Part shown: positions 35,658 to 44,654 of the stretch, in pieces | Layout: each line of letters begins with the position of its first letter | Position numbering within the stretch: position 1 is the stretch's first letter | Source of the DNA: Acidobacteriota bacterium | GTDB lineage: Bacteria > Acidobacteriota > Terriglobia > Acidiferrales > UBA7541 | Reading direction: 5' to 3' | Assembly (NCBI GenBank): GCA_013289835.1 | Contig: JABCZG010000003.1 | Span: 62,001-126,000, forward strand | DNA length: 64,000 nt | Notes under the pieces: generated by a model | What the model saw: only the letters and a program-made list of their open reading frames with translations | Told to the model about the DNA's origin: nothing | Databases searched by the model: none | Position numbers and translations under genes: made by a program

Positions 35658-36635
35658 TTATACGCTTCTCCCTTCGGCCCCGCGACCGATTCCGCCGCCT
35701 TGCGATTGCAGCCATTCGAATGCGCCTGCTTGCACGGTGGGATCATCGCCGAAACCGGAGAACCAGCGCACGCCTTGCTCTCTTCGAAACCAGGTGAGCT
35801 GGCGCTTGGCGTACTGCCGGGTGGCCTGCTGAATCGCTGTGCGCGCTTCTTCGATGGAAATTTTCTTGTGCAAGACGGCACGCAGTTCGCGGTAGCCGAT
35901 GAAATCGAAGGCCTTGGCATCTTCTCGCAGACCGCTCGCGAGCAAGCTTTGCACCTCTCGCAGCCAGCCACGCTTAAGCATGCTCTCGGTCCTTGTGTGG
36001 ATGCGTTCATGGAGCGCTTCGCGCGGAGGCAGCAAGCCAATTTTCAAAACGAGCCAACCCTCAAGCGGTGTGCGACCCTCGCGATGGACTTCGGAGATGG
36101 GCTTCTTCGCCAGCAAACAAATCTCGATGGCCCGAATGAGTTTCTGCTCGTCGGCAGCAGCGATTTTATCTGCGGCCTCCGCGTCCAATCGCTTCAAAAC
36201 ACCATGCAGGTAGCCACTCCCGTGCTCTTTCGCATCGGCGCGCAGCCGTTCGCGCAATTCTTCGGAGCGCTGCGGCAGCTCCGCCAATCCCTCGAGCAAC
36301 GCGCGCAGATAGAGGCCGGTCCCGACGGTCAACACCGGCATGCGATTCCGCTGCCGCAAATCTTCCAGCACAGTCAAGGCCAACTGGCGATAGCCGCCCG
36401 CCGTGGCATCTTCCTCAGGCTGCAAAACGTCAATCAGATGATGCGGAATGTCACGGCGTTCGGAGAGGCTGGGCTTTACCGTGCCAATATCAAACCCGCG
36501 GTAGAGCTGCGTGGAATCACACGCCACCACTTCCCCGCCGAGACGCTCGGCCAGCCAAACACCGAGCGCCGACTTCCCCGACGCCGTCGGACCAACGATG
36601 GCAACGAGAGGCGGAAGAGCGGCGGAATCGTTCAT
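35658..36635 (-). CDS. miaA: tRNA dimethylallyltransferase
   Basis: The protein has 325 aa and adds the dimethylallyl group to A37 of tRNAs reading U-starting codons. It has LVAIVGPTASGKSALGVWLA (P-loop), DSTQLYRGFDIGTVKPS, GGTGLYLRALLEG-like GTGLYLRALLEG and the C-terminal RQYAKRQLTWFRRE. The ATG at 36635 is preferred over the far upstream opening at 36968. Its ATG overlaps the stop of a 32-aa upstream ORF (ATGA), which suggests coupling from tonB through the small ORF. Confidence 0.95.
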   Translation of the reverse strand: MNDSAALPPLVAIVGPTASGKSALGVWLAERLGGEVVACDSTQLYRGFDIGTVKPSLSERRDIPHHLIDVLQPEEDATAGGYRQLALTVLEDLRQRNRMPVLTVGTGLYLRALLEGLAELPQRSEELRERLRADAKEHGSGYLHGVLKRLDAEAADKIAAADEQKLIRAIEICLLAKKPISEVHREGRTPLEGWLVLKIGLLPPREALHERIHTRTESMLKRGWLREVQSLLASGLREDAKAFDFIGYRELRAVLHKKISIEEARTAIQQATRQYAKRQLTWFRREQGVRWFSGFGDDPTVQAGAFEWLQSQGGGIGRGAEGRSV

Positions 36636-36730
36636 CGCCAAAACAAATGCCGCGCGCGCACGAAAATAAAAATCAACACAAAAATAGCAAGGAGCAGACT
36701 TCCCAGGACTTGCTTGCGCTCGATCTTCAA
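36632..36730 (-). CDS. 32-aa single-helix membrane protein between tonB and miaA
   Basis: On the minus strand a frame of 33 codons runs from TTG at 36730 to TGA at 36634-36632. Its product begins with KIERKQVL, has a hydrophobic run from GSLLLAIFVLIFIFV (residues about 9-23) and ends RARHLFWR, so basic residues flank a single transmembrane helix. The TTG overlaps the tonB stop (TTGA) and the stop overlaps the miaA ATG (ATGA). Both ends are thus linked by 4-nt overlaps, the usual sign of translational coupling. The helix and the linkage argue for a real gene, but expression is not shown and the TTG lacks a visible Shine-Dalgarno sequence. Confidence 0.6.
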   Translation of the reverse strand: MKIERKQVLGSLLLAIFVLIFIFVRARHLFWR

Positions 36731-38058
36731 TGTTGCTGGTTAAAAAACTCGAGGGGAATGTTGTAGAGGTAAGTGTAGCGCAATTCGATGTAAGGTCCGC
36801 TGAATTGCGGCGGCAGGGGCTCGAACGGATTTGAGGCGCGCACGGAAGAGTACGCCGCGCGGTCCAGCGGCTCTTTCCCGGAGTTGCTCTGGATGACCGG
36901 CTCGGCGGACGGCACGCTTCCGTCGCGCATGATCTTGAACGTGAGGACCACGATTCCCTTTTCACCAAGCTCGACGGAACCCGGCATCACGGCAAACCAG
37001 TTGCGCTTCACGGTGACGTATACACGATTGAGATAGTTGCTGAAGTCCACGCCTTCATCGGGCGTGAGCATCTCGATGCCGCCGTACGCGGTTCCATGGC
37101 CACCGCCGCCGCGCCCAGAGCCTCCGCCGGGAATCGCGCCGCCGCCGACAATCGGGCGCGGGCCGGAACTCCTGGCGAGACCTTTCAAGGAATCTTGTAT
37201 GGACTGGCCCGGCGAACTGGCTTTCGGCAGCGTCAAGGGATGCTGCGCTTGCGGCATATCCGGCAGCTCGAGCTTCAGCGGAGCTTTTGCCGTGGGTGCA
37301 TCCGTTTGCGGAGCCGGTTGCACCGCGTCCTGCTTAGGAATTGGCGCGCTCGGCAACTCTCTCGCAGGCCGTACGGGCGCGGGCGCCGGGGCTGGCAAAA
37401 TTGGCGGAGCAACTTCCCGCAATACCCGAGGATCCACATGAACTTTGGGAGCGGGCGGCCCGGGCCGCGTGGTCGGCTTCAACGCTTCCAGGGCTCCCGG
37501 CGGAAGCAGCACGGTCATTTGCCTGCGCGCCAGTTCCATCTCTTCCGGCGTCGGCCCATGCGGAGGGAACAGTTTCGATTGGAAGATGATCGCCAAAAGC
37601 AAAAGAATGTGGAATCCAATGGAAGAGATGCGCGTGACCGTCTGCCATTTGTCTTCTTTTTGCGGTGGGGCGATCAGCTGCACTTCCCCGGTCATAAAAA
37701 TGTCCGGGTCTACCAGGTCCGTCGGAAGGCTCTGAAAGGGCTCCATCGTCTCCGGCGGCGCGGCCCCTTGCGGAACGGTGATGCGCGCGTCCATGTCCGT
37801 GGGCTGGAGCGGCGTGGAATGATCTTCCTTGACGTTGTACGCTTCGCGATTCACGTCGCGCGGAACGACTACGCGCGTGGCAATGGATTCGAGCGGCAGG
37901 TTCGAGGGAATCGTGGAATGCCCGTCCAGCGGCACAACCGGCAGCATGGCCGGAACCAGCGTGCGCTCGTCCATGGTGGTCGGACGGCGGCGCTGCGTCG
38001 TGGTGTCGGCCGCGGCGGACAAATGGGCGTCTTTCGGAACGAGAATCCTGTCAATCAT
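36727..38058 (-). CDS. TonB-family protein with long cytoplasmic N-terminus
   Basis: This 443-aa protein has an unusual N-terminal cytoplasmic region of about 140 residues with four related segments (DRILVPKDA 3-11, ERTLVPAML 31-39, TRVVVPRDV 61-69, ARITVPQGA 91-99). A transmembrane helix (ISSIGFHILLLLAIIFQ) follows near 150, then a proline-rich stretch, a Gly-rich linker (GGGGHGTAYGG), and a TonB C-terminal domain from about 350 with YLNRVYVTVKRNWFAVMP and the final YIELRYTYLYN strand. TonB transfers proton-motive energy to outer-membrane receptors. Its stop is shared with the start of the 32-aa ORF. Confidence 0.85.
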   Translation of the reverse strand: MIDRILVPKDAHLSAAADTTTQRRRPTTMDERTLVPAMLPVVPLDGHSTIPSNLPLESIATRVVVPRDVNREAYNVKEDHSTPLQPTDMDARITVPQGAAPPETMEPFQSLPTDLVDPDIFMTGEVQLIAPPQKEDKWQTVTRISSIGFHILLLLAIIFQSKLFPPHGPTPEEMELARRQMTVLLPPGALEALKPTTRPGPPAPKVHVDPRVLREVAPPILPAPAPAPVRPARELPSAPIPKQDAVQPAPQTDAPTAKAPLKLELPDMPQAQHPLTLPKASSPGQSIQDSLKGLARSSGPRPIVGGGAIPGGGSGRGGGGHGTAYGGIEMLTPDEGVDFSNYLNRVYVTVKRNWFAVMPGSVELGEKGIVVLTFKIMRDGSVPSAEPVIQSNSGKEPLDRAAYSSVRASNPFEPLPPQFSGPYIELRYTYLYNIPLEFFNQQH

Positions 38059-39110
38059 CGTTTTGTTTTTTCTTGTGCGGCGAACGCCCCGACGTCCGCC
38101 ATTCCACGGCCGCCGCTGGCTTCGAGCGCCTGGCGGCCGCCACTTACATTGACGCGCGCGGCATGCTCCTGGATGCTTGCCATTACGCGGCTGGCCAGTT
38201 CGAGCGCCGCGCGCCCCGCTGCTCCATTCGTTCGCGGCTCCTTGCGCGTGCGCACGGATGCCACAAACGCTTCCAGTTCCGCGTGCAAAGGTTCGACTGC
38301 AGGAGCATTCAGCTTTTCGAACCCGAATTCCGGCTGCGGACCGGCTTTCTTCACGCCGATGCGCAGCGCGTCACGCCGCGCGTAATCCAGCGAAATATAT
38401 TCGTGCTGCTGGAAAAATCGCATCTTGCGCACGCGCTCCGTCGAAACCCGGCTGGCCGTAATGTTGGCAACCGCCCCGCCCGCAAATTCCAGCCGAGCGT
38501 GCGCGATGTCCACCTTGTCGGTCAAAACTGGAATGCCCACGGCTTTCACTTCGCTCACCGGTTCTTTCACCAGCGCCAATAAAATGTCCAGATCGTGAAT
38601 CATCAAGTCGTAGATTACATCTACGTCCAGGCTGCGCGGCGTGAATACTCCCAGCCTGTGCACTTCAAAGAACAACGGCCGGTTGAGAATCGGTTCCACT
38701 GCAATCACGGCGGGATTGAAGCGCTCGACGTGCCCCACCTGTAGGATTCGCCCGTTTTTCTTCGCCGCGCCAAGTAGCGCATCGGCTTCCGCGAGATTCA
38801 CGGCCATGGGCTTCTCGACGAGGACATCGAGTCCCATCTCCAGCAGACGGCAACCGACTTCCGCGTGAGAAACCGTGGGAACCGCGACGCTCACCGCATC
38901 CGCGCGTCCGCGCAGTTCTTCGAGACTCCCCAAAATCTGCGTTTGAAATTCCGCCGCGACGGCCGCGGCGCGTTGCGGATCCTGATCGACGATTCCGACC
39001 AGCTCCGCACCCTCAATTTCCCGGTAAACGCGCGCGTGATTGCGCCCGAACTCACCCGTCCCCACGACGGCGACACGGACTCTTTTCTCTTGTCCCGCCG
39101 CCGCGCTCAT
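38055..39110 (-). CDS. Gfo/Idh/MocA-family oxidoreductase
   Basis: This 351-aa protein is an NAD(P)-dependent dehydrogenase: VRVAVVGTGEFGRNHARVYRE is the dinucleotide-binding fold, and DVLVEKPMAVNLAEADALL is the conserved EKP motif with the catalytic lysine. The middle has DVDVIYDLMIHDLDILLAL, in which the H-D pair is conserved. It sits in the lipid A gene run lpxI-lpxA-fabZ, suggesting a sugar nucleotide or envelope-related substrate, which is an inference. It overlaps lpxI and tonB by 4 nt on each side. Confidence 0.9.
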   Translation of the reverse strand: MSAAAGQEKRVRVAVVGTGEFGRNHARVYREIEGAELVGIVDQDPQRAAAVAAEFQTQILGSLEELRGRADAVSVAVPTVSHAEVGCRLLEMGLDVLVEKPMAVNLAEADALLGAAKKNGRILQVGHVERFNPAVIAVEPILNRPLFFEVHRLGVFTPRSLDVDVIYDLMIHDLDILLALVKEPVSEVKAVGIPVLTDKVDIAHARLEFAGGAVANITASRVSTERVRKMRFFQQHEYISLDYARRDALRIGVKKAGPQPEFGFEKLNAPAVEPLHAELEAFVASVRTRKEPRTNGAAGRAALELASRVMASIQEHAARVNVSGGRQALEASGGRGMADVGAFAAQEKTKR

Positions 39111-39985
39111 TCTTTACTTATTCCCTTGCTGGAGTCCTTTGGTTCCGGCCCCGCGGCCGGAGGGTATGCTTCAATAGCAATTCCGGCCGCGTCCGCCAAC
39201 TCAATCAATTTTGTCCGGTCAAACAGCAGAGTCCGCCCCGCGTCCACCGCCAGCGCCGTCGCGCCGGCACCCCTCATCTGTTCGATGGTTGGCAATCCAA
39301 CGACGGGTACGTCGAAGCGCATGTCCTGCCCCGGCTTGCTGACTTTCACGACCACCAGCGGCTTCCCGCCTGTGATTCGCGCCGCGCGCGCGATCGTGTC
39401 ATCGGTTCCTTCCATGGCCTCCACGGCCACGCAGGCGCGATCCGCAATCACCACCGTTTGTCCGATATCCATCCCTGAAATTTGCCGAGCTACTCCGAGC
39501 CCGTACGCGATGTCTTCCGCTTCATGCTCATTCGGCGCGCGGCGCGTGAGCACGCCCGCCTCCGGCACCAGCGGCTTCAGGAACAGCGTCGAATCCACCA
39601 GGCGGATGCCTTCGTCTTCCAGCACGCGAGCTACTGCGCCGATCAGCGCATCCGTGTTTTTCCGCGGCAGCGAAAACAGCAGCTTCGCCAATTTCCAATC
39701 CGGCCGGATGCCGCTGAAAATCTTGTTGTGTTTCACCTGCCCGGCCATCACCGCTTGCGTCACGCCTTCCTGCTGCAGTAACTCGATGGTCTTGCTCAAC
39801 TCCCCGAGGCTCACCCAATGCAAGCGTTTCGAAAGTTTCTCCAGCTCCGGCGAGGCCTCTTCCTTCAGCGCGATCACCGCCATTTCGATGCCCTGGCTGC
39901 GCGCGCCCTCCAGCACGAGGAAAGGAAACCGCCCGTTTCCCGCGATGAGGCCCCAGCTATTCGAATTGATGTTCGCGTCGGGCAT
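39107..39985 (-). CDS. lpxI: UDP-2,3-diacylglucosamine pyrophosphatase LpxI
   Basis: The 292-aa protein cleaves UDP-2,3-diacylglucosamine to lipid X and UMP, replacing LpxH. The N-terminus has WGLIAGNGRFPFLVLEGARS, and the C-terminal half has VVIADRACVAVEAMEGTDD and GGKPLVVVKVSKPGQDMRFD, typical of LpxI (DUF1009). The start is ATG 39985; the longer frame is antisense noise. It overlaps the downstream oxidoreductase by 4 nt and follows lpxA in the lipid A run. Presence of LpxI is usual in Acidobacteriota. Confidence 0.93.
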   Translation of the reverse strand: MPDANINSNSWGLIAGNGRFPFLVLEGARSQGIEMAVIALKEEASPELEKLSKRLHWVSLGELSKTIELLQQEGVTQAVMAGQVKHNKIFSGIRPDWKLAKLLFSLPRKNTDALIGAVARVLEDEGIRLVDSTLFLKPLVPEAGVLTRRAPNEHEAEDIAYGLGVARQISGMDIGQTVVIADRACVAVEAMEGTDDTIARAARITGGKPLVVVKVSKPGQDMRFDVPVVGLPTIEQMRGAGATALAVDAGRTLLFDRTKLIELADAAGIAIEAYPPAAGPEPKDSSKGISKE

Positions 39986-40005
39986 GAATTCAGCAGTCTG
40001 AGTCG

Positions 40006-40791
40006 TTACTTCACGATGCCGCGCTCGGCGCTTTCGATGAACGTAATCAATTCCAGCACGTCCGCAGAATCCTTCAGCGTCTTCCTCATTTCCGCGAGCG
40101 CCTGCGAAGTATTCATTCTGGAGCGCAGCAGCAAGCGGTACGCGGTTTTGAGCGCCTTCAAGCGCTCCGCCGAAAATCCCTTGCGCTCCAGGCCAACCGC
40201 GTTGATGCCAAAACTTTTCGTCTCGCGCTCGGTCACCACCCTGGAAAACGGTGGCACATCCTGGGTGATCACCGTGGACGCGCCGATGTACGCGTAACGC
40301 CCAATCCGGCAAAACTGGTGCACCGGCGAAAACGCGCCGATAGTCGCGAAATCCTCCACCGTCACGTGTCCCGCCAGCGTCGCGCCGTTCACAAAAAGCG
40401 TCTGGTCGCCAATCTGGCAATCGTGCCCGACATGCGAATACGCCAGCAGAAAATTCCCGCTGCCCAAGTTGGTTTTGCCGCCGCCTTTTACCGTGCCCCG
40501 GCTCACAGTCACGTATTCGCGAAAAATGTTTCCGTCGCCTGCGGCCAATTCCGTGCGTTCGCCGCTAAACGTGTAGTCCTGCGGATCGCCGCCAATCACG
40601 CTGAACGGATAAAACACATTGTTCTTGCCGAAAATCGACGGCCCCTGCACCACCGCGTGCGCGTGCAGCACGCAGCCTTCTCCCAATTCCACGTCCTCGC
40701 CAACCACCGCGCACGCGCCGACCTTGACGCCTTCGCCCAGCTTCGCGCTCGCCGCCACGATGGCCTGCGGATGAATATGGCGCATGCTCAT
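40006..40791 (-). CDS. lpxA: UDP-N-acetylglucosamine acyltransferase
   Basis: This 261-aa left-handed beta-helix enzyme transfers an acyl chain to UDP-GlcNAc, the first step of lipid A synthesis. Hexapeptide repeats are visible (IHPQAIVAASAKLGEGVKVG, IGGDPQDYTF, then GHDCQIGDQTLFVNGATLAG), and the catalytic His lies in YSHVGHDC. The C-terminal helical domain (LERKGFSAERLKALKTAYR) fits LpxA and not LpxD. The start at 40791 is chosen because its ATG is shared with the fabZ stop (ATGA). Confidence 0.95.
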   Translation of the reverse strand: MSMRHIHPQAIVAASAKLGEGVKVGACAVVGEDVELGEGCVLHAHAVVQGPSIFGKNNVFYPFSVIGGDPQDYTFSGERTELAAGDGNIFREYVTVSRGTVKGGGKTNLGSGNFLLAYSHVGHDCQIGDQTLFVNGATLAGHVTVEDFATIGAFSPVHQFCRIGRYAYIGASTVITQDVPPFSRVVTERETKSFGINAVGLERKGFSAERLKALKTAYRLLLRSRMNTSQALAEMRKTLKDSADVLELITFIESAERGIVK

Positions 40792-41255
40792 TTCGCGGAT
40801 TCTTGCGCCTTCGCCATCACGTCGCGGTCCACCATTTTGCACATCAGCGTCGCTTCCGCCGCCAGTTTCCCGTCCACCGTGGCTTTTCCTTCCAGCTTGC
40901 AGAAGTCGCCGCGCCACGAAAGCACATTCATTTCGACTTTCAATTGATCGCCCGGCACCACCGGCCGGCGGAATCGCGCGCCATCCACCGCCACAAAATA
41001 GAGCAGCTTATTTTCGCGGTCAGGAACTTCCGTGAGCAGCAACAGTCCTCCGGTCTGCGCCATGGATTCGATAATCAAAACGCCCGGCATAACCGGCGCA
41101 CCCGGAAAATGTCCCTGAAAATGCGATTCGTTGATGGTGACATTCTTCACGCCCACGATGCGCTTCAAGCGTTCCATCTCTAGGATGCCGTCCACCATCA
41201 AGAAAGGATAGCGATGCGGCAGTATCTTCTGAATTTCCACGACGTCCAGTAACAT
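40788..41255 (-). CDS. fabZ: 3-hydroxyacyl-ACP dehydratase FabZ
   Basis: The 155-aa product is the hot-dog fold dehydratase of fatty-acid synthesis. The conserved segment LPHRYPFLMVDGILEME contains the catalytic His, and ESHFQGHFPGAPVMPGVLII the Glu-bearing stretch. The gene leads the leftward lipid A run and is coupled to lpxA. lpxD and bam genes, which often lie upstream, are not in this window. Confidence 0.95.
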   Translation of the reverse strand: MLLDVVEIQKILPHRYPFLMVDGILEMERLKRIVGVKNVTINESHFQGHFPGAPVMPGVLIIESMAQTGGLLLLTEVPDRENKLLYFVAVDGARFRRPVVPGDQLKVEMNVLSWRGDFCKLEGKATVDGKLAAEATLMCKMVDRDVMAKAQESAK

Positions 41256-41418
41256 TCGCGCTCCCCGTCGCCGCCCACACGCCCAGCGGCGCCTCGCACT
41301 TCCCCGGCAAACTCTTAATTATATGCGAACCCGCACCCTCCGCGATACGCGGGTGCTCACCCTGTAGAGTGTTAGTCTCCGTTCCACGACTTCTCAGGAG
41401 CGGACCGAACCGCTTAAG

Positions 41419-41979
41419 TCAGAAATCAATTAGTTTGCAGTGGAGAATGAATCCGCCTCGGACAGATTCGGTTGTCGGGAGCCCGTAAACATCGGAAGTG
41501 GCTTGCACCTCTCGGTATCGGAGCCGGGATTCATCCTTGACCAACAAACGACTATTTGCCGGATGGGGAATATACGGCGTGACATCGGCGGTAATTTTTT
41601 CAACTTCCCATCTGTACTGAGGAACCGACGATTCAATCTCCTCTGGCACTACGGTCATGCGGTCAATGCTGAGGCCAATTTCACCAGTCACGTAGTCACC
41701 GACGGCTGCTTCGTTCGGCAACACGTCGGCTGTTCTGATTGCAATAACCCCAAAATCAATAAGACATGCTTTCTCCGACCCGAACAACACTTCCGCGGTC
41801 ACCAAATATCCAAACTGGGTGGCGTGGATCGCAGATTTATGTCGGTCTGTTGCAATCTGAAGTTGCTGTGTCGTCCCGAACTCAAGCCCTCGTGAAGTAA
41901 GTTTCTGCGCTACACGGATGTGGCCCCAGCCGTCCCAAATGAGATACGCAGGGAATGAGAGATTCCATTGTTGAGACAT
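41419..41979 (-). CDS. Hypothetical protein, 186 aa
   Basis: This protein starts MSQQWNLSFPAYLIWDGWGH and has a mixed alpha/beta composition without a signal peptide or membrane helix. The DNA is less GC-rich than the neighbours. No family motif is recognised. The length and normal composition support a real gene, possibly of recent arrival. Confidence 0.6.
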   Translation of the reverse strand: MSQQWNLSFPAYLIWDGWGHIRVAQKLTSRGLEFGTTQQLQIATDRHKSAIHATQFGYLVTAEVLFGSEKACLIDFGVIAIRTADVLPNEAAVGDYVTGEIGLSIDRMTVVPEEIESSVPQYRWEVEKITADVTPYIPHPANSRLLVKDESRLRYREVQATSDVYGLPTTESVRGGFILHCKLIDF

Positions 41980-42109
41980 AGCCGGGTCAATTCGCGAATC
42001 GTTCCAATCACAGTCGGTCAGATGGGATTATAAACACATCATAAGCAAACCCGGCGAGCCCCGAAACCCTGACCTAGCTCAACCGAGTTATTTGGCGATG
42101 CGCTCTAAT

Positions 42110-43297
42110 TTAATGCCGGTTGGCTTCGGTCAGTGCGAGCACAGCATACGCCGTCGCGGCGTCGTTCATGAAGAGCGCGGTGCCGGGCGAGATGTGATGC
42201 TCCACATTTTTGTTTAGCGAGTAGCCCAGCCAGAAGCCCGCTGTCTTGTCTTGATTCGCCACCAGCCACGCGAGTCCCTGCTTCTCCTGCGGATTCTCAC
42301 GGGGGATGCCCGCCTGTTGCAGCGCGAAGGTGATAAGTCCCGTCGCGTAGCCGTCGCTCTTCTCTTCCTGCGGCGTTTCGTCGTGCCGTTTCCATCCCGC
42401 AACGAGCGAAGAGAGGCTCCAGCCTCCGTCTGCCCGCTGCTTGCTCAAAACTTCACTGATGATCGCCTTCTGCCGCTCCGGATTGAGGAGTCCGGGCACT
42501 TTCGCCGAAGCCCACAAGAGAGCAACGCGATTGATGGTCGGCGGTGCCGCGCTTTCGCGGTTCAGGTATTCGCGAAGCATCGTGAGGTTTTTTTGGATTT
42601 CCGGCGCCGCGCGATAATTCCCCGGCGCAGTGCCCACCGCGACCGCCGCAAGCGTGGCTCCATAAAAGTCCGAATCGTCCGCTTCCCACGGCTCATTCGC
42701 GAACCGCAGCCACAACCACGCGCCCTTTTTATCTCCGGTGGTTTGCTGCTCCGCCCACATATTTTCGAAAGCCGCGCGCGCATCGCCGCTAAGTTGTCCA
42801 CTCGCTGCATCCCTGCTGGCCAGGATCAACGCATTGAGAACGGCTTCCGTCCCGCGAGACTCCACCGTCTTGTACGCACCGCGATCCGCGTCGCTATAAT
42901 AGGGCGCGATTTCCTTCCAAAGCCGCACGCGCTTGGTGACATTGTCGATGAGTCTGCGTTCGTTGACGGAAGGAGCCTCTTCCGCAAGCGCCGTGCGCAG
43001 CGCAGGCCGCGAGAGCGCGTAAGGCACCGCCGTATGACATGACACGCAGAACGTCTCGTGATCGCGTGCGGCCCTCGGCCATTCCATCCACCAATTTGCC
43101 CGCTGATCGAGGTATGCGGCCGCAGCCTTCTGGTCCCAGGGGCTCGCGATTTTCTTTTCAGGCGGATCGAGTGGATTCGCTATCGCGTTCGCATTCTTGG
43201 AGTCAGCGGCTCTCGTGTCCGCGTGCCAACAGACCACGATGATTGCCGTGACCAGGTACGCCGCAAGAGCGCCGGTTCGCTGCGCGGTTGCATTCAT
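42110..43297 (-). CDS. Exported CxxCH and alpha/alpha-toroid-like protein
   Basis: This 395-aa protein has a signal peptide-like N-terminus (GALAAYLVTAIIVVCWHADT) and a single CVSCH heme-binding type motif near residue 82. The remaining part is helical with repeated patterns seen in terpenoid cyclases and related toroids (QRADGGWSLSSLVAGWKRHD, then DGYATGLITFALQQAGIP and MNDAATAYAVLALTEA). One heme c site joined to a toroid fold suggests an electron-linked periplasmic enzyme, but the substrate is unknown. Such combinations have been seen in Acidobacteriota and Planctomycetota genomes. Confidence 0.65.
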   Translation of the reverse strand: MNATAQRTGALAAYLVTAIIVVCWHADTRAADSKNANAIANPLDPPEKKIASPWDQKAAAAYLDQRANWWMEWPRAARDHETFCVSCHTAVPYALSRPALRTALAEEAPSVNERRLIDNVTKRVRLWKEIAPYYSDADRGAYKTVESRGTEAVLNALILASRDAASGQLSGDARAAFENMWAEQQTTGDKKGAWLWLRFANEPWEADDSDFYGATLAAVAVGTAPGNYRAAPEIQKNLTMLREYLNRESAAPPTINRVALLWASAKVPGLLNPERQKAIISEVLSKQRADGGWSLSSLVAGWKRHDETPQEEKSDGYATGLITFALQQAGIPRENPQEKQGLAWLVANQDKTAGFWLGYSLNKNVEHHISPGTALFMNDAATAYAVLALTEANRH

Positions 43298-43425
43298 AGG
43301 GAACTTCTCCCTTTACGGACAATTCCGAAACGAATCTATCCCCGAAAGGTTACCACGAACGCCGTCTACCGCCCGGGCGTCGCACAGTTGCTGCTTCTTC
43401 GCCGCATTGTTAGCATGTCCGGGCC

Positions 43426-44583
43426 ATGCCGGATTCTCCTTCACCCAAAGAATTCCTGCGCCTCCTGAAGCCGCGCCTGCCGCAGATGCTCGACGTTCTG
43501 CGCCGCTTCGTGATCGCCGAATCGCCCAGCCTGGAAAAATTTCCCACCGATTACTGCTGCGGAGTCATCGCCGCCGAATGGCGCAAGCACGGCGCTCAAG
43601 TCGAACGTCTCGCGCAAGTGCATCGAGGAGATCATCTGCGCGTCACCTATTGGCCAAGCAAATCGCGCCCCGCGGGTCAGCTCCTCGTCTTGGGCCATTA
43701 CGACACCGTCTATTCCACCGGTTCGCTCCGGAAGATGCCCTTCCGTGTCGCCGCCGGCAAAGCCTATGGCCCGGGAACCTTCGACATGAAGGCCGGCATC
43801 GTCCAAGCGCTATTCGCATTGCAATCGTTGCGCGAAACGAAGGCCGCCCTCCGCAAGCGTCTCGTCTTCCTGTGGACCTCCGACGAAGAGATCGGCAGCG
43901 AATCCTCCCGAAAACTCCTCGAAACCGAAGTGCGCCGCAGCGACGCGGTCTTCGTCCTCGAACCCTCCTTCGGCCCGCGCGGCCTCCTGAAAACCGCGCG
44001 CAAAGGAGTCGGCCAAGCCGAGCTCATCGTTCACGGCCGCGCCTCGCACGCCGGCCTCGCTCCCCAGGAAGGCATCAACGCCATTCACGAACTGGCGCAC
44101 CAGATCGCGCGCCTCGAAAAATGGAACGATCTCCGCCGCGGCGTCACCATCAACGCCGGCCTCGTCGAAGGCGGCACGCGCGCCAACGTCATCCCCGAAC
44201 GCGCCCACGCCGTGCTCGATCTGCGCGCCCTCCGCGTCTCTGACATGCGCAATCTGGAGCGCCGCCTGCACTCTCTTCGCCCGATTCATCCCGGCGCGCG
44301 CCTGGAAATCACCGGCGGCTTCGACCGCCCTCCCCTTGAACACAAAATGAGCGCCGCGCTCTTCGCCCGCGCCAAATCACTCGCCGCGCAAATGAACCTC
44401 TTTCTCGGCGAATGCACCGTCGGCGGCGGCTCCGACGGTAATTTCACCGCCGCCGCCGGCGTCCCCACGCTCGACGGCCTCGGCGCCGTCGGCGACGGCG
44501 CCCACTCCGCCCACGAACACGTCCTCATCCACACCGTGCCCGCCCGCGCCGCGCTCCTCGCGTGCCTTCTCGCTACAACATGA
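43426..44583 (+). CDS. M20-family peptidase, carboxypeptidase G2-like
   Basis: The protein has 385 aa. Metal-binding residues lie in LLVLGHYDTVYSTGSL (His, Asp), GPGTFDMKAGIVQALFAL (Asp), and LWTSDEEIGSESS (Glu-Glu); the dimerisation domain has HAGLAPQEGINAIHELAHQI, and a C-terminal GGGSDGNFTAAAGVPTLDGL His/Gly region completes the fold. It likely removes C-terminal Glu or similar residues from small molecules. No signal peptide is evident, so it is probably cytoplasmic. Confidence 0.92.
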   Translation: MPDSPSPKEFLRLLKPRLPQMLDVLRRFVIAESPSLEKFPTDYCCGVIAAEWRKHGAQVERLAQVHRGDHLRVTYWPSKSRPAGQLLVLGHYDTVYSTGSLRKMPFRVAAGKAYGPGTFDMKAGIVQALFALQSLRETKAALRKRLVFLWTSDEEIGSESSRKLLETEVRRSDAVFVLEPSFGPRGLLKTARKGVGQAELIVHGRASHAGLAPQEGINAIHELAHQIARLEKWNDLRRGVTINAGLVEGGTRANVIPERAHAVLDLRALRVSDMRNLERRLHSLRPIHPGARLEITGGFDRPPLEHKMSAALFARAKSLAAQMNLFLGECTVGGGSDGNFTAAAGVPTLDGLGAVGDGAHSAHEHVLIHTVPARAALLACLLATT

Positions 44584-44654
44584 GGGCAGGAGAATTTAGA
44601 TCGATTGGAAATACTCCTTGAGGGGAAAAGCCAAAGCAGACCGAATAAAGTAGT

